A stretch of DNA of 64,000 nt from Erwinia amylovora (GCF_017161565.1 NZ_CP066796.1:124001-188000); one strand, 5' to 3'. Positions 16,718-27,152 are shown, counted from the first letter of the stretch. Translations and numbers: made by a program. Notes: a model not told the origin generated them from the letters alone.

Positions 16718-19408
16718 ATGAAAGTGAATCCTTTTTACTCTGAAGATAAAGCCTCTGTAGATTTAAGAAAAATGAGTAATGAACGAAGATGCTCATTAGC
16801 CGACCTGGGTAATAATGTGCTATTTAATTGCATTGATCATGTAGAAAACACGCCCGGCAAGCTAAAGAGAGCTAAAGCCAGTACAGAGTTAAATCACAAC
16901 GTCAGTCATCTTCCCGACCAGACATTATGTAAAATAGAGTATAAATTGTTGTCCCGGCTATCAAGTCGTAGTGCAGAAAATTATGTATATTGCGGTATGA
17001 TTGCAGGGTTTCCCAAGAATAACCTGGGAATGACGATTAGTGATGAAGGGCACTTGCTTTTAATTAAGGGAAAGAGTTTCAATCTGATTGAAGGGCTGCT
17101 TAAAAAACTATCTGTCGGTTATGAATACTATTCAGCCGCGCTAACTGACTTTCAATGTGGCATCAAGTTTAGTCGCATTTACGTAAACGAGAGTGGAATA
17201 CTTAAAGGTGAGGAAAAATATACCGGAAGGGCCTATTCGATTGAGATAAAGCCCGAATCGAATCAGGAAGATATTGCAGGTCAGTATGTATCCATAGCGT
17301 GCCAGGAATACAAAAAGAATGAACGTGATAATCTGTTGTTCAAAACAGATAATGATAAACTGATATCATTCAGTTATGAGGCAGGGACGTTAAGGGCTAA
17401 AATATCCCAGGGGGTGGAAAATGAATCCGATTTATCATTCGGATATGCTGAAATTAAGCTACCTTTGAAAAAGAAATATAAGATTATAAGTATAAAAAGA
17501 GCAATCAACACATTGCAGATCGCCGTCACATCGGGAAATAAGTCCAGAATTTACTATCTTAATCCAAATCATATTTCTTCAGATGGTCTTTTCGCAAGAA
17601 AACTAAGTCACAAGCCCCCGCAAATTTTTTCTTCTCGTTTGGGGAGCGATCCGCATGAAAAGTATCATGCCGGACAACCCTTTTCTTCAGACCGTAGGGG
17701 GAATTTTAGTGCCAGACGCATTCCTTTATTCTCATCTGTTGCAAATAATTCAAGATTTCATGTTAAAGAAGCCAGCTTAAAAAAAGCGGAGGGAAGAAAT
17801 ATCCTGGCAGCAATTGACATGGCTAAAGGATTGGACATAGGTATAGATGGGATTTACTCAACCACATCAGGTATGATAACCCGTTATAATTCAGGTCAAC
17901 CTCGTCATCATGCTGAAGATGGAAAGTCGTCATTTGAATCCAGACTGGAATTTTTAACATCACGGGGAAAAAAAGTATCTGGCGTAATAAATGATGCGTT
18001 AGGCCACAGGCGGAAATTGGGTTTATCTGACGCACTGACAGAATTAAGCCAGAAACTGCATGCGGAGGATACAATTCACATAGCAAGTTCCGATCGGATA
18101 TCCGGATTTTTTGGCATTGCCTCTGGCGGAATACCGTTCTGTCCGGGTTGGTTCGCCGGCATTCTGGGTGGGATCAGCCGTAGCCACAGTCTATCCCTGT
18201 CAAGAACGGATGAAGCCAGCGTCAAACTCACATTCACTCATCAGTTTTGGCGCGGAGTCACCGGTCTTGTGGGAACGGGGCAGGGATTAGAGAGGACTTT
18301 GCTCGGTTTTCACGGAATGGACTATATGACCGTGCTACCCGCTGAAGCAAATCTCATTATTGCCACACAATTTTCTGATAAAAAAGATTTTGCTTTTAGC
18401 CTGTCGAATAATGATTTCATCCTGTTCATAAGACAGTTTGACAACGATGTCATAGAGCCAGGATTAATAAAACGCATCATCAGCCAGTCAGAGTTAAGTG
18501 AGCTGAAGGAAAAAGAGTGTGTTATTATGCTTGAAGCTAAGTCTGAACTGAGATTGGAAATAGGTGGAATGGCTAACCCAAACACTTATTTAGTTGTGCC
18601 TCGCACTGCGCTGGGCGCCAGGCTTGCGCTAAACTTGCTAAAAGCAAGCTCAACCTCGCAATTAATTGTCGATAAAAATGATAACATCACCAGAATTAAT
18701 AAATATAACGCGGTGCTTATGAATCCTGAGCTGGATACCTTTAATGAAAAAAAGATAATGCCGGTTGCAATTTATAACGGAGAAACGGTTTTGTGCGTCC
18801 CGCTACCGTTAACAGAAGAGTCCGAGGCCATTCATCAGTACAGAACTGAGCATGGCGGGGTGCAGTGGGAAAAAGTGGTGACGAAGCATTTAAAACTGAG
18901 TCGCAACATAAAGTCAGGCAGCGAAAAAGACGTTAAAGAATATTACAGCCAAAACCATAATATCAGTGAGCTTAACAGCATCCCATTTTTCCTCACCCTG
19001 GTTGACGGCTTGTCGGTAAGGAAAGGGCTTACGTTAGAGCAGGTGGCAAAATATGAAGATGTTATTTGCTCAATAATGAAGAAAATGCATGAAATAAAAG
19101 ATTCTGTATCGCAGCAAGAAAGAATGAGTTTAGGTAAATCTTGTATGATCTTCCTGGTTTCTCACTACGAGACGATTAGACATTATTCCGTGAATAACCA
19201 TCGTGGCTACCGGTTAAAAAAACTTGAACTTCGACGGTTAGGAACTCTGGGTCATGAGGCTGCGACCATCCCACTTTCAATTATTCATTTCTTAAGTAAG
19301 AATGAGATATCGCATGATGAACGTTTAGGGGATATTTGTTTTTTATATCGTCATGAGGCCGATATAATTCCGTTTGCTATAGACAGTAGATTGAAATTGC
19401 TTTATTAA
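16718..19408 (+). CDS. AvrE/DspE-superfamily-like protein, half length (candidate type III effector)
   Basis: The 896-aa protein has no signal peptide or clear membrane segment. Two blocks resemble the C-terminal part of DspE of Erwinia amylovora from memory. Residues about 440-500 (HAEDTIHIASS.., PGWFAG.., SHSLSLSRTD..) parallel the DspE segment with SGESMSFSRSYGG, PVIPGAGITLD and YNLSFSRTSGG. Residues about 555-625 (FAFSLSNNDFILFIRQF.., SELRLEIGGMANPN) parallel LKFKLTEDELPGFIHGL and ANLDLRAGINLNED. An N-terminal piece (GHLLLIKGKSF) recalls the propeller-like repeats of DspE. DspE and AvrE are about 1,800 residues, so this is a much shorter relative. Family members enter plant cells by type III secretion and form water/solute channels. 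The gene is A+T-rich and inserted between rlmJ and prlC. No hrp box was found. Effector status is inferred. Confidence 0.6.
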   Translation: MKVNPFYSEDKASVDLRKMSNERRCSLADLGNNVLFNCIDHVENTPGKLKRAKASTELNHNVSHLPDQTLCKIEYKLLSRLSSRSAENYVYCGMIAGFPKNNLGMTISDEGHLLLIKGKSFNLIEGLLKKLSVGYEYYSAALTDFQCGIKFSRIYVNESGILKGEEKYTGRAYSIEIKPESNQEDIAGQYVSIACQEYKKNERDNLLFKTDNDKLISFSYEAGTLRAKISQGVENESDLSFGYAEIKLPLKKKYKIISIKRAINTLQIAVTSGNKSRIYYLNPNHISSDGLFARKLSHKPPQIFSSRLGSDPHEKYHAGQPFSSDRRGNFSARRIPLFSSVANNSRFHVKEASLKKAEGRNILAAIDMAKGLDIGIDGIYSTTSGMITRYNSGQPRHHAEDGKSSFESRLEFLTSRGKKVSGVINDALGHRRKLGLSDALTELSQKLHAEDTIHIASSDRISGFFGIASGGIPFCPGWFAGILGGISRSHSLSLSRTDEASVKLTFTHQFWRGVTGLVGTGQGLERTLLGFHGMDYMTVLPAEANLIIATQFSDKKDFAFSLSNNDFILFIRQFDNDVIEPGLIKRIISQSELSELKEKECVIMLEAKSELRLEIGGMANPNTYLVVPRTALGARLALNLLKASSTSQLIVDKNDNITRINKYNAVLMNPELDTFNEKKIMPVAIYNGETVLCVPLPLTEESEAIHQYRTEHGGVQWEKVVTKHLKLSRNIKSGSEKDVKEYYSQNHNISELNSIPFFLTLVDGLSVRKGLTLEQVAKYEDVICSIMKKMHEIKDSVSQQERMSLGKSCMIFLVSHYETIRHYSVNNHRGYRLKKLELRRLGTLGHEAATIPLSIIHFLSKNEISHDERLGDICFLYRHEADIIPFAIDSRLKLLY

Positions 19409-19673
19409 CTTAACTGCTCGACAAGCTTTTTTCGCAGGCTTATTCGCAGTCAGGCAGGTCGGCACTTTTTTTTATGTGCCTGAGTCACAGCTTGCATGGT
19501 CGACTGTCACCGAGAAATAAGGCCCTTTACGGGGGTTGTCCGCCACTATGGATTTACCAGCTACTCGTTGAGTTATGGCTTTAGCCGTGCCCATGCCCGG
19601 CAGGGAGAATGTTGGGAGAATGCCCTTTATATTTGGGGTGCTGATATAAAAGAAATTGCAAAGGAGTTTCATT

Positions 19674-20138
19674 ATGCTTCCGGAAAGGGTAGCCAGTCAG
19701 AATATAAATACAACAAGTTGTACCTTACCGAGCAAAGCCGATGGCAAAGCGAGGGTGCTGAAAAAAATAAGCACCGTTGAGATGGCCGCAACGGGTGAGG
19801 AAACGGGTAAGAAAGCGGCTAACGAATTTTTACGGGAAGCTATTGGAAAGTTGAAGTGCGTCAAAAGTTCAGCCGGGCCTTGTAGCGTAATATTTAACTT
19901 TTCAGGCTCAAAAAAGGCAGAGAGTAGCGGTCCCGGCCCGAGTAAAGGCGAACAAAATCAGTTGGAAAAGTCCCCGGTCTCGCGACAGCAGGCTATCGGG
20001 GGAGTTGAAAAGCCCGAACATGATAAGGACGTAACAGACCGTTTTCCAACCTGGCGGAGAGATCTGATGGGCGAAATGTTTAAATCTGTCCCACTGGTAA
20101 AGGCGGCTATAAAGTTTCTGAATAAAAGCGCACTGTAA
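19674..20138 (+). CDS. Small basic Ser/Lys-rich protein of unknown function downstream of the AvrE-like gene
   Basis: AAGGAG at 19661-19666 lies 7 nt before ATG 19674, which makes this start much better than the upstream in-frame ATG at 19656. The 154-aa product begins MLPERVASQNINTTSCTLPS, rich in Ser, Thr, Asn and Gln as in many type III secretion signals. A low-complexity middle follows (SGSKKAESSGPGPSKGEQNQ), then a C-terminal amphipathic helix WRRDLMGEMFKSVPLVKAAI. I recognise no domain. It is basic, unlike the acidic chaperones (DspF type) that normally accompany AvrE-family effectors, so a second secreted protein fits better than a chaperone. It lies 265 nt after the 896-aa gene, same strand, same atypical composition. 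Confidence 0.5.
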   Translation: MLPERVASQNINTTSCTLPSKADGKARVLKKISTVEMAATGEETGKKAANEFLREAIGKLKCVKSSAGPCSVIFNFSGSKKAESSGPGPSKGEQNQLEKSPVSRQQAIGGVEKPEHDKDVTDRFPTWRRDLMGEMFKSVPLVKAAIKFLNKSAL

Positions 20139-20402
20139 TACAAGCAGTATGTCCCGATGCGACCAACGGCCCATGACCAACGACAAAGGCAATCATCGAC
20201 TGGCATCGTCATTTAAGGCTGCAACAGAGATATTCCAGGCAGCCTTCAGGCTGCCCCGGCTCCCGCTTATTCTTTCCTTTGGCGTCAAGCGTTACCCACT
20301 TGATTCCCTGCAATGAACCCGGTGAGAAATCACTTTTACCGCGGTTGTGGTGCAGGCATGTCGCTTGCGGACGGCACAAGAGTGGCAATCATCAATACAC
20401 GA

Positions 20403-21224
20403 TCAGCCCGGCCGCTGTAGCACCGGATAGGTGAAAAGCAGCAGATGCAGCATATTGAAAGCAAAATGCAACAGGGTGGCGACCCATAGCCGTCCGCTCC
20501 ACATCCATGCCAGGCCATAGACAAGCCCGGCGAGCGTGGCAAACAGTACCAGCAACAGCCCGCCTGAGAAATGCGCGCAGCCGAATAACAACGCGGCAAT
20601 CAGCAGGGCCGGCCTGTCGCCGATCAGGTTGCTCAGCCGTTGTTGAAGGTAGCCACGAAACAGCGCTTCTTCCGCCATCGAGACAAAAAACAGGTTGGCC
20701 AGCATAAATGCGCCCAGCCACTCGGGCAGATGCGGTTCTACTTTCAGTCCCCCGGCAAGGGTCGCGGCCAGCAGCAGCAGCGGCATGGACATCATCAGCA
20801 CCAGCCACCACACAGGGTTAGCCGGGGGCTTTGCCGGGCGCTGTAACAGGCTGGGCAAGCAGGCCAGCAGCAAGAACGGGATCAGGGCTTTATCAAGATT
20901 ATAATAAAAGGTGAACGGCGCACTCTGCGGCCCGGCCTGCACGCCGGAAACGATCGCCAGGTTATTAAAGCCAGGGATCAGATGCAGCATCAGAGCGACA
21001 GCGCTGGCGACCAGAACAAGTTCACCGGCCAAAGCCAATGACCCGGGCTTTTTTTGCCGGCTGCGATACATGGCAACGATGCCGATCAACGCCAGCGCGG
21101 CGATAGCGGGCAGTAACAATGTCTGATTACTGACAGCCAGCCCCAGCGCAACCAGCAATAGCGCCAGTGCGCCGCGCAGATACAGCGGCAACAGCAGCAG
21201 TGAAGCCGCCAAAACATACCACAT
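20403..21224 (-). CDS. CPBP-family intramembrane glutamic endopeptidase
   Basis: The 273-aa protein has about eight hydrophobic segments. The C-terminal domain bears all CPBP (Abi/CAAX protease) motifs: EEALFRGYLQQRL near residues 187-199, FGCAHFSGG near 217-225 and HFAFNMLH near 255-262. The paired Glu, Arg and two His form the active site in the membrane. Bacterial members cleave membrane substrates or handle peptides and bacteriocins; the target here is unknown. It is divergent from prlC, with about 200 nt between them. Confidence 0.88.
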   Translation of the reverse strand: MWYVLAASLLLLPLYLRGALALLLVALGLAVSNQTLLLPAIAALALIGIVAMYRSRQKKPGSLALAGELVLVASAVALMLHLIPGFNNLAIVSGVQAGPQSAPFTFYYNLDKALIPFLLLACLPSLLQRPAKPPANPVWWLVLMMSMPLLLLAATLAGGLKVEPHLPEWLGAFMLANLFFVSMAEEALFRGYLQQRLSNLIGDRPALLIAALLFGCAHFSGGLLLVLFATLAGLVYGLAWMWSGRLWVATLLHFAFNMLHLLLFTYPVLQRPG

Positions 21225-21354
21225 AGTGACACTCCCTGTTTGTTATGAGGTCGTAGAGGATTTCAGGACGAGGCAGTATGCAATGCCTCCTGATGGGTGG
21301 CAAATCGTAAAGTGCGACAGAAAAATCGGCTAAAGGAGCACGCGCGATGGAGCA

Positions 21355-21380
21355 TTGATTTTCACCGCATTTGCCCCCAT
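21355..21380 (+). promoter_or_regulatory. Candidate sigma-32 heat-shock promoter of prlC
   Basis: TTGATT (21355-21360) and CCCCAT (21375-21380) are separated by 14 nt, which fits the sigma-32 consensus CTTGAA-N13-15-CCCCAT. It lies about 40 nt before ATG 21421. The E. coli prlC gene is known to be heat-shock regulated. The -35 box is imperfect. Confidence 0.55.
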
Positions 21381-21420
21381 GTTAGTCAGATTGCCCATAC
21401 AACGATTACAGGACTGCGCT

Positions 21421-23478
21421 ATGACCAATCCGTTACTCTCCTCTTTTACGCTTCCCCCTTTCTCTGCAATCAAACCTGAACATGTGGTGCCCGCCGTGAC
21501 CCAGGCGCTGGATAAAAGCCGTTCAGTGGTGGCAGAAGTTGTGGCTAAGGGGGCACCCTACAGCTGGGATAATCTGGTGCAGCCGTTGGCGGAAGTGGAT
21601 GACCATCTGAGCCGTTTGTTTTCACCGGTTAGCCATCTGAACTCGGTGAAAAACAGCGCGGAACTGCGCCAGGCCTACGAGCAAACGCTGCCGCTGCTAT
21701 CGGAGTACAGCACCTGGGTTGGGCAGCATGAAGGGCTGTATCAGGCTTATCGCGATCTGAAAGAGGGCGGCAACTATGCGGCTCTGGATATTGCGCAGAA
21801 AAAAGCGGTGGACAACGCACTGCGTGACTTTGAGCTTTCCGGCATCGGATTGTCGAAAGAAAAACAACAGCGCTATGGCGAAATCGCCGCGCGTCTTTCC
21901 GAACTCGGCTCAACCTACAGCAACAACGTACTTGATGCCACTATGGGCTGGAGCAAACTGATCGCTGATGAGAGTGAGCTTTCCGGTTTGCCAGAAAGCG
22001 CGCTGGCTGCGGCGAAAGCACAGGCGGAAGCTAAAGAGCAGGAAGGTTGGCTGCTGACGCTGGATATCCCAAGCTACCTGCCGGTGATGACCTACTGCGA
22101 CAATCAGGCGCTGCGCGAAGAGCTGTACCGCGCCTATTCCACCCGTGCTTCCGATCAGGGGCCAAACGCCGGCAAATGGGATAACAGCACGGTGATGGCA
22201 GAGGAACTGGCGCTACGCCACGAGCTGGCTCAACTGCTCGGTTTTGCCTCTTACGCCGACAAGTCGCTGGCGACCAAAATGGCGGAAAATCCAGCTCAGG
22301 TCACTGATTTTCTGAACGATCTGGCAAAACGTGCCCGTCCACAGGCGGAGCAAGAGCTGGCCCAGCTGCGTACCTTTGCGAAAAAAGAGTACGGCATTGA
22401 TGAGCTGCAACCCTGGGATTTGACCTACTTTGGTGAGAAACAGAAGCAGCACCTGTACGCTATCAGCGACGAGCAGCTGCGCCCCTATTTCCCGGAACAG
22501 CGAGTGCTTGGCGGCCTGTTTGAAGTAGTGAAACGCATCTACGGCATTACCGCGAAAGAGCGCCACGATGTTGACGTTTACCATGCGGACGTGCGCTTCT
22601 TCGACCTGTTCGACGAAAGCGGTGAGCCGCGCGGTAGCTTCTATCTTGACCTGTACGCGCGTGAAAACAAGCGCGGTGGGGCGTGGATGGATGACTGCGT
22701 TGGCCAGATGCGAAAAGCCGATGGCAGCCTGCAGAAACCGGTCGCTTACCTGACCTGCAACTTTAACCGCCCGGTAAACGGCAAGCCTGCACTGTTTACC
22801 CATAATGAAGTGACGACCCTGTTCCACGAGTTCGGCCACGGTTTGCACCATATGCTGACGCGCATTGAAACCCCGGGCGTGTCCGGCATCAACGGCGTGC
22901 CCTGGGATGCCGTCGAGCTGCCAAGCCAGTTTATGGAAAACTGGTGCTGGCAGCCGGAAGCGCTGGCGTTTATCTCCGGTCATTATGAAACGGGCGAACC
23001 GCTGCCGCGGGAGCTGCTGGATAAAATGCTGGCGGCGAAAAACTATCAGGCGGCGCTGTTTATCCTGCGTCAGCTGGAGTTCGGCCTGTTCGACTTCCGC
23101 CTGCACGCCGAGTTTGACCCGGCTAAAGGGGCACGGATCCTGGATATGCTGAAAGAGATTAAACAACAGGTTGCCGTGATGCCCGGGCCGGAATGGGGGC
23201 GCTTCCCGCATGCATTTAGCCATATCTTTGCCGGTGGCTACGCGGCGGGTTACTACAGTTATCTGTGGGCCGATGTGCTGGCGGCAGATGCCTGGTCGCG
23301 TTTCGAAGAAGAGGGCATCTTTAACCGTGAAACCGGGCAGTCCTTCCTGGACAATATTCTGACGCGCGGCGGTTCCGAAGAGCCAATGGCGCTGTTTCGC
23401 CGTTTCCGTGGTCGTGAACCAAAGCTGGATGCGATGCTGGAACACTACGGTATTAAAGAACAGGGCAGGAAAGGATAA
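21421..23478 (+). CDS. prlC: Oligopeptidase A (M3 zinc metallopeptidase)
   Basis: PrlC/OpdA degrades oligopeptides, including cleaved signal peptides, in the cytoplasm. The 685-aa product matches E. coli OpdA throughout; the M3 zinc motif [11 protein letters not shown] places H469, E470 and H473, and the third ligand Glu lies in the following helix ([14 protein letters not shown]). ATG 21421 ([14 protein letters not shown]) matches the E. coli start; an upstream in-frame ATG at 21355 would lie inside the candidate promoter. rsmJ follows after 7 nt, as in E. coli, so the two are co-transcribed. Confidence 0.96.
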   Translation: MTNPLLSSFTLPPFSAIKPEHVVPAVTQALDKSRSVVAEVVAKGAPYSWDNLVQPLAEVDDHLSRLFSPVSHLNSVKNSAELRQAYEQTLPLLSEYSTWVGQHEGLYQAYRDLKEGGNYAALDIAQKKAVDNALRDFELSGIGLSKEKQQRYGEIAARLSELGSTYSNNVLDATMGWSKLIADESELSGLPESALAAAKAQAEAKEQEGWLLTLDIPSYLPVMTYCDNQALREELYRAYSTRASDQGPNAGKWDNSTVMAEELALRHELAQLLGFASYADKSLATKMAENPAQVTDFLNDLAKRARPQAEQELAQLRTFAKKEYGIDELQPWDLTYFGEKQKQHLYAISDEQLRPYFPEQRVLGGLFEVVKRIYGITAKERHDVDVYHADVRFFDLFDESGEPRGSFYLDLYARENKRGGAWMDDCVGQMRKADGSLQKPVAYLTCNFNRPVNGKPALFTHNEVTTLFHEFGHGLHHMLTRIETPGVSGINGVPWDAVELPSQFMENWCWQPEALAFISGHYETGEPLPRELLDKMLAAKNYQAALFILRQLEFGLFDFRLHAEFDPAKGARILDMLKEIKQQVAVMPGPEWGRFPHAFSHIFAGGYAAGYYSYLWADVLAADAWSRFEEEGIFNRETGQSFLDNILTRGGSEEPMALFRRFRGREPKLDAMLEHYGIKEQGRKG

Positions 23479-23485
23479 GTCATCA

Positions 23486-24238
23486 GTGAACATCTGTTTG
23501 TTAGATGAATCAGGCGCCGGAGACGGCGCCTTATCTGTTTTAGCCGCCCGCTGGCAGCTGGAACACGACAACAGCGCGCCGATGGCGCTGGTTCTTACGC
23601 CACAGCACCTTGAGCTGCGCAAGCGCGATGAGCCTAAACTTGGCGGCATATTTGTAGATTTTGTCAGCGGCGCGATGGCGCATCGGCGTAAATTCGGCGG
23701 TGGCCGGGGTGAGGCGGTGGCAAAAGCCGTTGGCATTAAAAGCGGCTATTTACCGGACGTGGTCGATGCCACGGCGGGGCTGGGGCGCGATGCCTTTGTG
23801 CTGGCGGCGCTTGGTTGCCGGGTACGTATGCTTGAGCGCAACCCGGTGGTTGCGGCGCTGCTTGACGATGGTTTACGCCGTGGCTATGCCGATGCGGAAA
23901 TGGGTTCCTGGCTGCGCGAAAGGTTGACGCTGCTGCATGCTTCCAGTCTGCTGGCGCTGACCGACATCACTCCGCCACCCGATGTGGTGTACCTCGACCC
24001 GATGTACCCGCATAAGCAGAAAAGTGCGCTGGTGAAAAAAGAGATGCGCGTGTTCCAGTCGCTGGTCGGCGCGGATGACGATGCGGACGGGCTATTGCAG
24101 CCCGCGCGTAGACTGGCGAAGAAGCGCGTAGTGGTGAAGCGCCCGGACTACGCGCCGCCGCTGGCAGGCATCAATACGTTAAACGCGGTGACCACCAAAA
24201 GTCACCGGTTTGATATCTACGCCCCGCTCTTATTCTGA
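23486..24238 (+). CDS. rsmJ: 16S rRNA (guanine-1516-N2)-methyltransferase RsmJ
   Basis: RsmJ methylates G1516 of 16S rRNA. The 250-aa product matches E. coli Yhi[41 protein letters not shown], the SAM motif [16 protein letters not shown] near residues 92-107, and [16 protein letters not shown] near 167-182. GTG 23486 is chosen as start because AAGGAT lies 10 nt upstream and the length then equals E. coli RsmJ. It is the second gene of the prlC operon and convergent with uspA. Confidence 0.95.
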   Translation: MNICLLDESGAGDGALSVLAARWQLEHDNSAPMALVLTPQHLELRKRDEPKLGGIFVDFVSGAMAHRRKFGGGRGEAVAKAVGIKSGYLPDVVDATAGLGRDAFVLAALGCRVRMLERNPVVAALLDDGLRRGYADAEMGSWLRERLTLLHASSLLALTDITPPPDVVYLDPMYPHKQKSALVKKEMRVFQSLVGADDDADGLLQPARRLAKKRVVVKRPDYAPPLAGINTLNAVTTKSHRFDIYAPLLF

Positions 24239-24270
24239 CAACGGTCCCGCTATTGCCGCCGGTCCCGGTG

Positions 24271-24714
24271 TCAGTCGTCGTCGTCGTCATCATCATGCAA
24301 AGGGACAATCAACATATCAACATGAATAGTGTTGATCAGCTGGCGCGCTGAGGACATCAGCTTGCTCCAGAAATCCTGGTGATGGCCGCAAACCACTAAA
24401 TCCACCTGATACTGCTTGATGGCATCGACCAGAACCTGGCAAAGGTCACCGCTGCCGCTCAGGGTTTCCGCAATCGGATAACCGGCGCTGGCCGACAGTT
24501 CGGTCAGTGCACTGTGCGTCTCTTGAGAAAGTCGCTTCTGCATGTCGCCAAGATTAACGTCGATCAGTCCGGTATACAGATCTGAGTAGTTAACATCAAC
24601 GTGGATCAGCGACACTTTGGCGTTATAGGGGCGGGCCAACGATACGGCCTTGTCGACCAGCAGCTTGCTTTCTGGCGAAAGGTCGACGGCAATCAATATG
24701 TGTTTGTAAGACAT
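24271..24714 (-). CDS. uspA: Universal stress protein A with poly-aspartate tail
   Basis: UspA is a small cytoplasmic dimeric stress protein induced by growth arrest. The 147-aa product matches E. coli UspA ([60 protein letters not shown]). The C-terminus is unusual: after LIVPLH it ends in seven aspartates, where E. coli ends RDEEE. The tail is encoded by a run of GAC/GAT codons prone to slippage. It is divergent from uspB, as in E. coli. Confidence 0.96.
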   Translation of the reverse strand: MSYKHILIAVDLSPESKLLVDKAVSLARPYNAKVSLIHVDVNYSDLYTGLIDVNLGDMQKRLSQETHSALTELSASAGYPIAETLSGSGDLCQVLVDAIKQYQVDLVVCGHHQDFWSKLMSSARQLINTIHVDMLIVPLHDDDDDDD

Positions 24715-25012
24715 GAAATGACTCCTTTGCGCGTAAGTGTTGACAAGCAGTATAGCGAAAAATGTTGCTAATTGTTGTGGCCTTCGGCGGCCTTTATGCA
24801 GGCGAAAGCCATATCATCTTTCAACTATTTAATTGCGAATGGGGACATCACGCTGGAAAAAAATCAAACAGATCTCCTACACTGAATATTGACGGTTACA
24901 GGCACCTTTTTATACCGTCGAGCGCTTGGCAACAAGAATCTCAATTATGAGGGTGGCGGAGTCATCGTCAGGTGTCCACGCATTTGCGCGATGAATGGCC
25001 GGGAGGGAGATG

Positions 25013-25348
25013 ATGATCAGCACCGTTGCGCTATTCTGGGCTCTTTGTGTCGTCTGTGTGATCAATATGGCACGCTACTACTCTTCTCTGCGTGCGCTGC
25101 TGGTAGTGCTTCGCGGCTGCGATCCGCTGCTGTATCAGTATGTGGACGGGGCCGGTTTCTTTACTTCTCATGGCCAGCCGGGCAAGCAGGTACGGCTTAT
25201 CGGCTATATCTGGGCGCAGCGCTATCTTGACCATCACGATGACGAGTTTATCCGCCGCTGCCAGCGGCTACGTGGGCAATTTATATTAACCAGCGCGCTT
25301 TGTGGGCTGGTAGCGATCGGCCTGATGGGGCTGGTTATCTGGCACTAA
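25013..25348 (+). CDS. uspB: Universal stress protein B
   Basis: UspB is a small inner-membrane protein linked to stationary phase and ethanol resistance. The 111-aa product is very close to E. coli UspB ([60 protein letters not shown]). It has membrane helices at about residues 3-22 and 90-109. Two adjacent ATGs (25010 and 25013) follow a GGGAGGGAG ribosome site; 25013 gives the E. coli length. Confidence 0.95.
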   Translation: MISTVALFWALCVVCVINMARYYSSLRALLVVLRGCDPLLYQYVDGAGFFTSHGQPGKQVRLIGYIWAQRYLDHHDDEFIRRCQRLRGQFILTSALCGLVAIGLMGLVIWH

Positions 25349-25354
25349 CACCGG

Positions 25355-25387
25355 GAAAAAAATGCCAGTCACTTCTGTGACTGGCAT
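25355..25387 (-). terminator. Rho-independent terminator of pitA
   Basis: A perfect 11-bp stem ATGCCAGTCAC (25362-25372) / GTGACTGGCAT (25377-25387) with loop TTCT is followed on the minus strand by seven T residues. It lies 24 nt past the pitA stop. The plus-strand side has no T-run, so it is mainly the pitA terminator although uspB also ends here. Confidence 0.88.
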
Positions 25388-25411
25388 CCCTTGTGCGGTG
25401 AGTCTGCCGTG

Positions 25412-26911
25412 TTAAATCAGTTTCAACGCCAGCCAGTAAAGCACACCTGAAAGCAAAATCGAGATGGGCAGGGTGAAGATCCACGCCAGCAGGATGTTCT
25501 TAATAGTACGCCCCTGAACGCCACCGCCATCAACCAGCATGGTGCCGGCTACGGAGGAGGAGAGAACATGGGTAGTCGAGACCGGCATCCCGGTATAGCT
25601 GGCCACGCCAATGGATACCGCCGCCGTCATCTGCGCCGACATCCCCTGAGCATACGTCATGCCTTTCTTGCCGATTTTCTCACCGATGGTGGTAGCAACA
25701 CGACGCCAGCCAACCATGGTGCCCAGCGACAGAGCTAACGCCACGGCAACAATAATCCATACCGGGGCATACTCAACGGTATTCAGCAGGTCGTCCTTCA
25801 GCTTGGTCAGGAAACGTTTGTCGTCAGACGTGGTCTCTGGCAGCCTGGCAGCTTTTTCTGCGGTATCTGAAATGCACATCAGCAGGCGGCGTAGCTGGCT
25901 GCGTTGCTCAACGTTCAGAGCATCGTAGCTGGAAAGGTTGTTCAACAGCCCCTGTGTCAGATGAAGAGCAGGTAAAGCGCGTGCCGCATCACAGTGAAAG
26001 TCGTTCGGCCCGGACTGCTGCTCTTCCGGCGTCGGCAGCGCAGGGGGAGACATCTGGATAACCTGCTCCAGGGAAGAGGCATGCTGCAGGTAGTACTGCT
26101 CCAGGTGGTTGACCGCATCGCGAGTACGGGTGATGTCATAACCGCTGGAGTTCATGTTGACCACGAAACCGGCTGGCGCAACGCCGATCAGCACCAGCAT
26201 AATCAGCCCGATCCCTTTTTGACCATCGTTAGCGCCGTGCGAATAGCTGACGCCAATCGCCGAGACAATCAGTGCGATCCGGGTCCAGAACGGCGGTTTT
26301 TTCTTGCCGTCGAGCTTTTCGCGTTCTGCCGGCGTCATATGAATACGCCGCCGTTTTTTATTCCCGCTCCAGTAGCGCCGCAGAATAAACACCAGCCCGC
26401 CGGCAATCACTAAGCCGACAATCGGTGAAAGGACCAGCGACATAAAGATACCGAGCATTTTAGGGATATTAAGCGCATCCACCACCGAGGTGCCCGTCAG
26501 CAACGCGTTGGTGAGGCCAATACCAATGATGGCACCGATCAGAGTATGGGAACTGGAAGCCGGTAAGCCGAAATACCAGGTGCCGAGGTTCCAGATGATA
26601 GCGGCAAGCAGCATGGAGAAGACCATGGCCAGCCCGTGTGCAGACCCTACGTTAAGCAGTAGATCGGTTGGTAGCAGGTGGACAATAGCATAAGCCACGC
26701 TTAAGCCGCCCAGCAGCACGCCAAAGAAATTAAATACCCCCGCCATAACGACCGCTAACTGCGATCGCATTGCACGTGTATAGATGACGGTCGCCACCGC
26801 GTTGGCCGTATCATGGAAACCATTGATAGCTTCGTAGAACAAGACAAACAGCAGAGCAAGTATTAATAACAGGCCGGTATTGAGATCGAGACCAGCAAAC
26901 AGATGTAGCAT
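25412..26911 (-). CDS. pitA: Low-affinity inorganic phosphate/metal-phosphate transporter PitA
   Basis: PitA imports neutral metal-phosphate complexes by proton symport in the inner membrane. The 499-aa protein has two copies of the PHO4 signature, [18 protein letters not shown] near residues 33-50 and [18 protein letters not shown] near 228-246, and about ten membrane helices with a large hydrophilic loop in the middle (residues 255-370). ATG 26911 ([18 protein letters not shown]) matches E. coli PitA; the in-frame ATGs upstream are not conserved. It is divergent from yhiN, as in E. coli. Confidence 0.96.
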   Translation of the reverse strand: MLHLFAGLDLNTGLLLILALLFVLFYEAINGFHDTANAVATVIYTRAMRSQLAVVMAGVFNFFGVLLGGLSVAYAIVHLLPTDLLLNVGSAHGLAMVFSMLLAAIIWNLGTWYFGLPASSSHTLIGAIIGIGLTNALLTGTSVVDALNIPKMLGIFMSLVLSPIVGLVIAGGLVFILRRYWSGNKKRRRIHMTPAEREKLDGKKKPPFWTRIALIVSAIGVSYSHGANDGQKGIGLIMLVLIGVAPAGFVVNMNSSGYDITRTRDAVNHLEQYYLQHASSLEQVIQMSPPALPTPEEQQSGPNDFHCDAARALPALHLTQGLLNNLSSYDALNVEQRSQLRRLLMCISDTAEKAARLPETTSDDKRFLTKLKDDLLNTVEYAPVWIIVAVALALSLGTMVGWRRVATTIGEKIGKKGMTYAQGMSAQMTAAVSIGVASYTGMPVSTTHVLSSSVAGTMLVDGGGVQGRTIKNILLAWIFTLPISILLSGVLYWLALKLI

Positions 26912-27152
26912 AAGCGTTACGCCATTTTTGAGGACATGAACGCGGCGCATTATCAGCGACAAACCGCACCCGGGGAAAGTGAAATATAGACTTTTTTTAA
27001 CATTAATGCGTCAGTAATGTGACGTTTTCCATTGAAATTATTTTCAAATCAAAAAGTTAAAAAAATGTTTTGTCGCTGTTTTGGCGTGAAGCTGGTAACC
27101 ACGCCTTCAACTCACTACAATCAGCTTTTTTTGGGCCTGGGCGGAGTGCGTT

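Noticed and set aside
19496..19780. 94-codon plus-strand frame overlapping the 154-aa gene
   Set aside because: No good ribosome site, no known domain, and the overlapping frame from 19674 has a strong ribosome site.
20238..20255. GGCAGCC/GGCTGCC hairpin after the 154-aa gene as a terminator
   Set aside because: A 7-bp stem with a TTCA loop is present, but no T-run follows on either strand and it lies about 100 nt past the stop.
22213..23736. Long minus-strand open frame (507 codons)
   Set aside because: Lies opposite prlC and rsmJ, both highly conserved; it has no ribosome site or known domain and reflects codon bias on the opposite strand.
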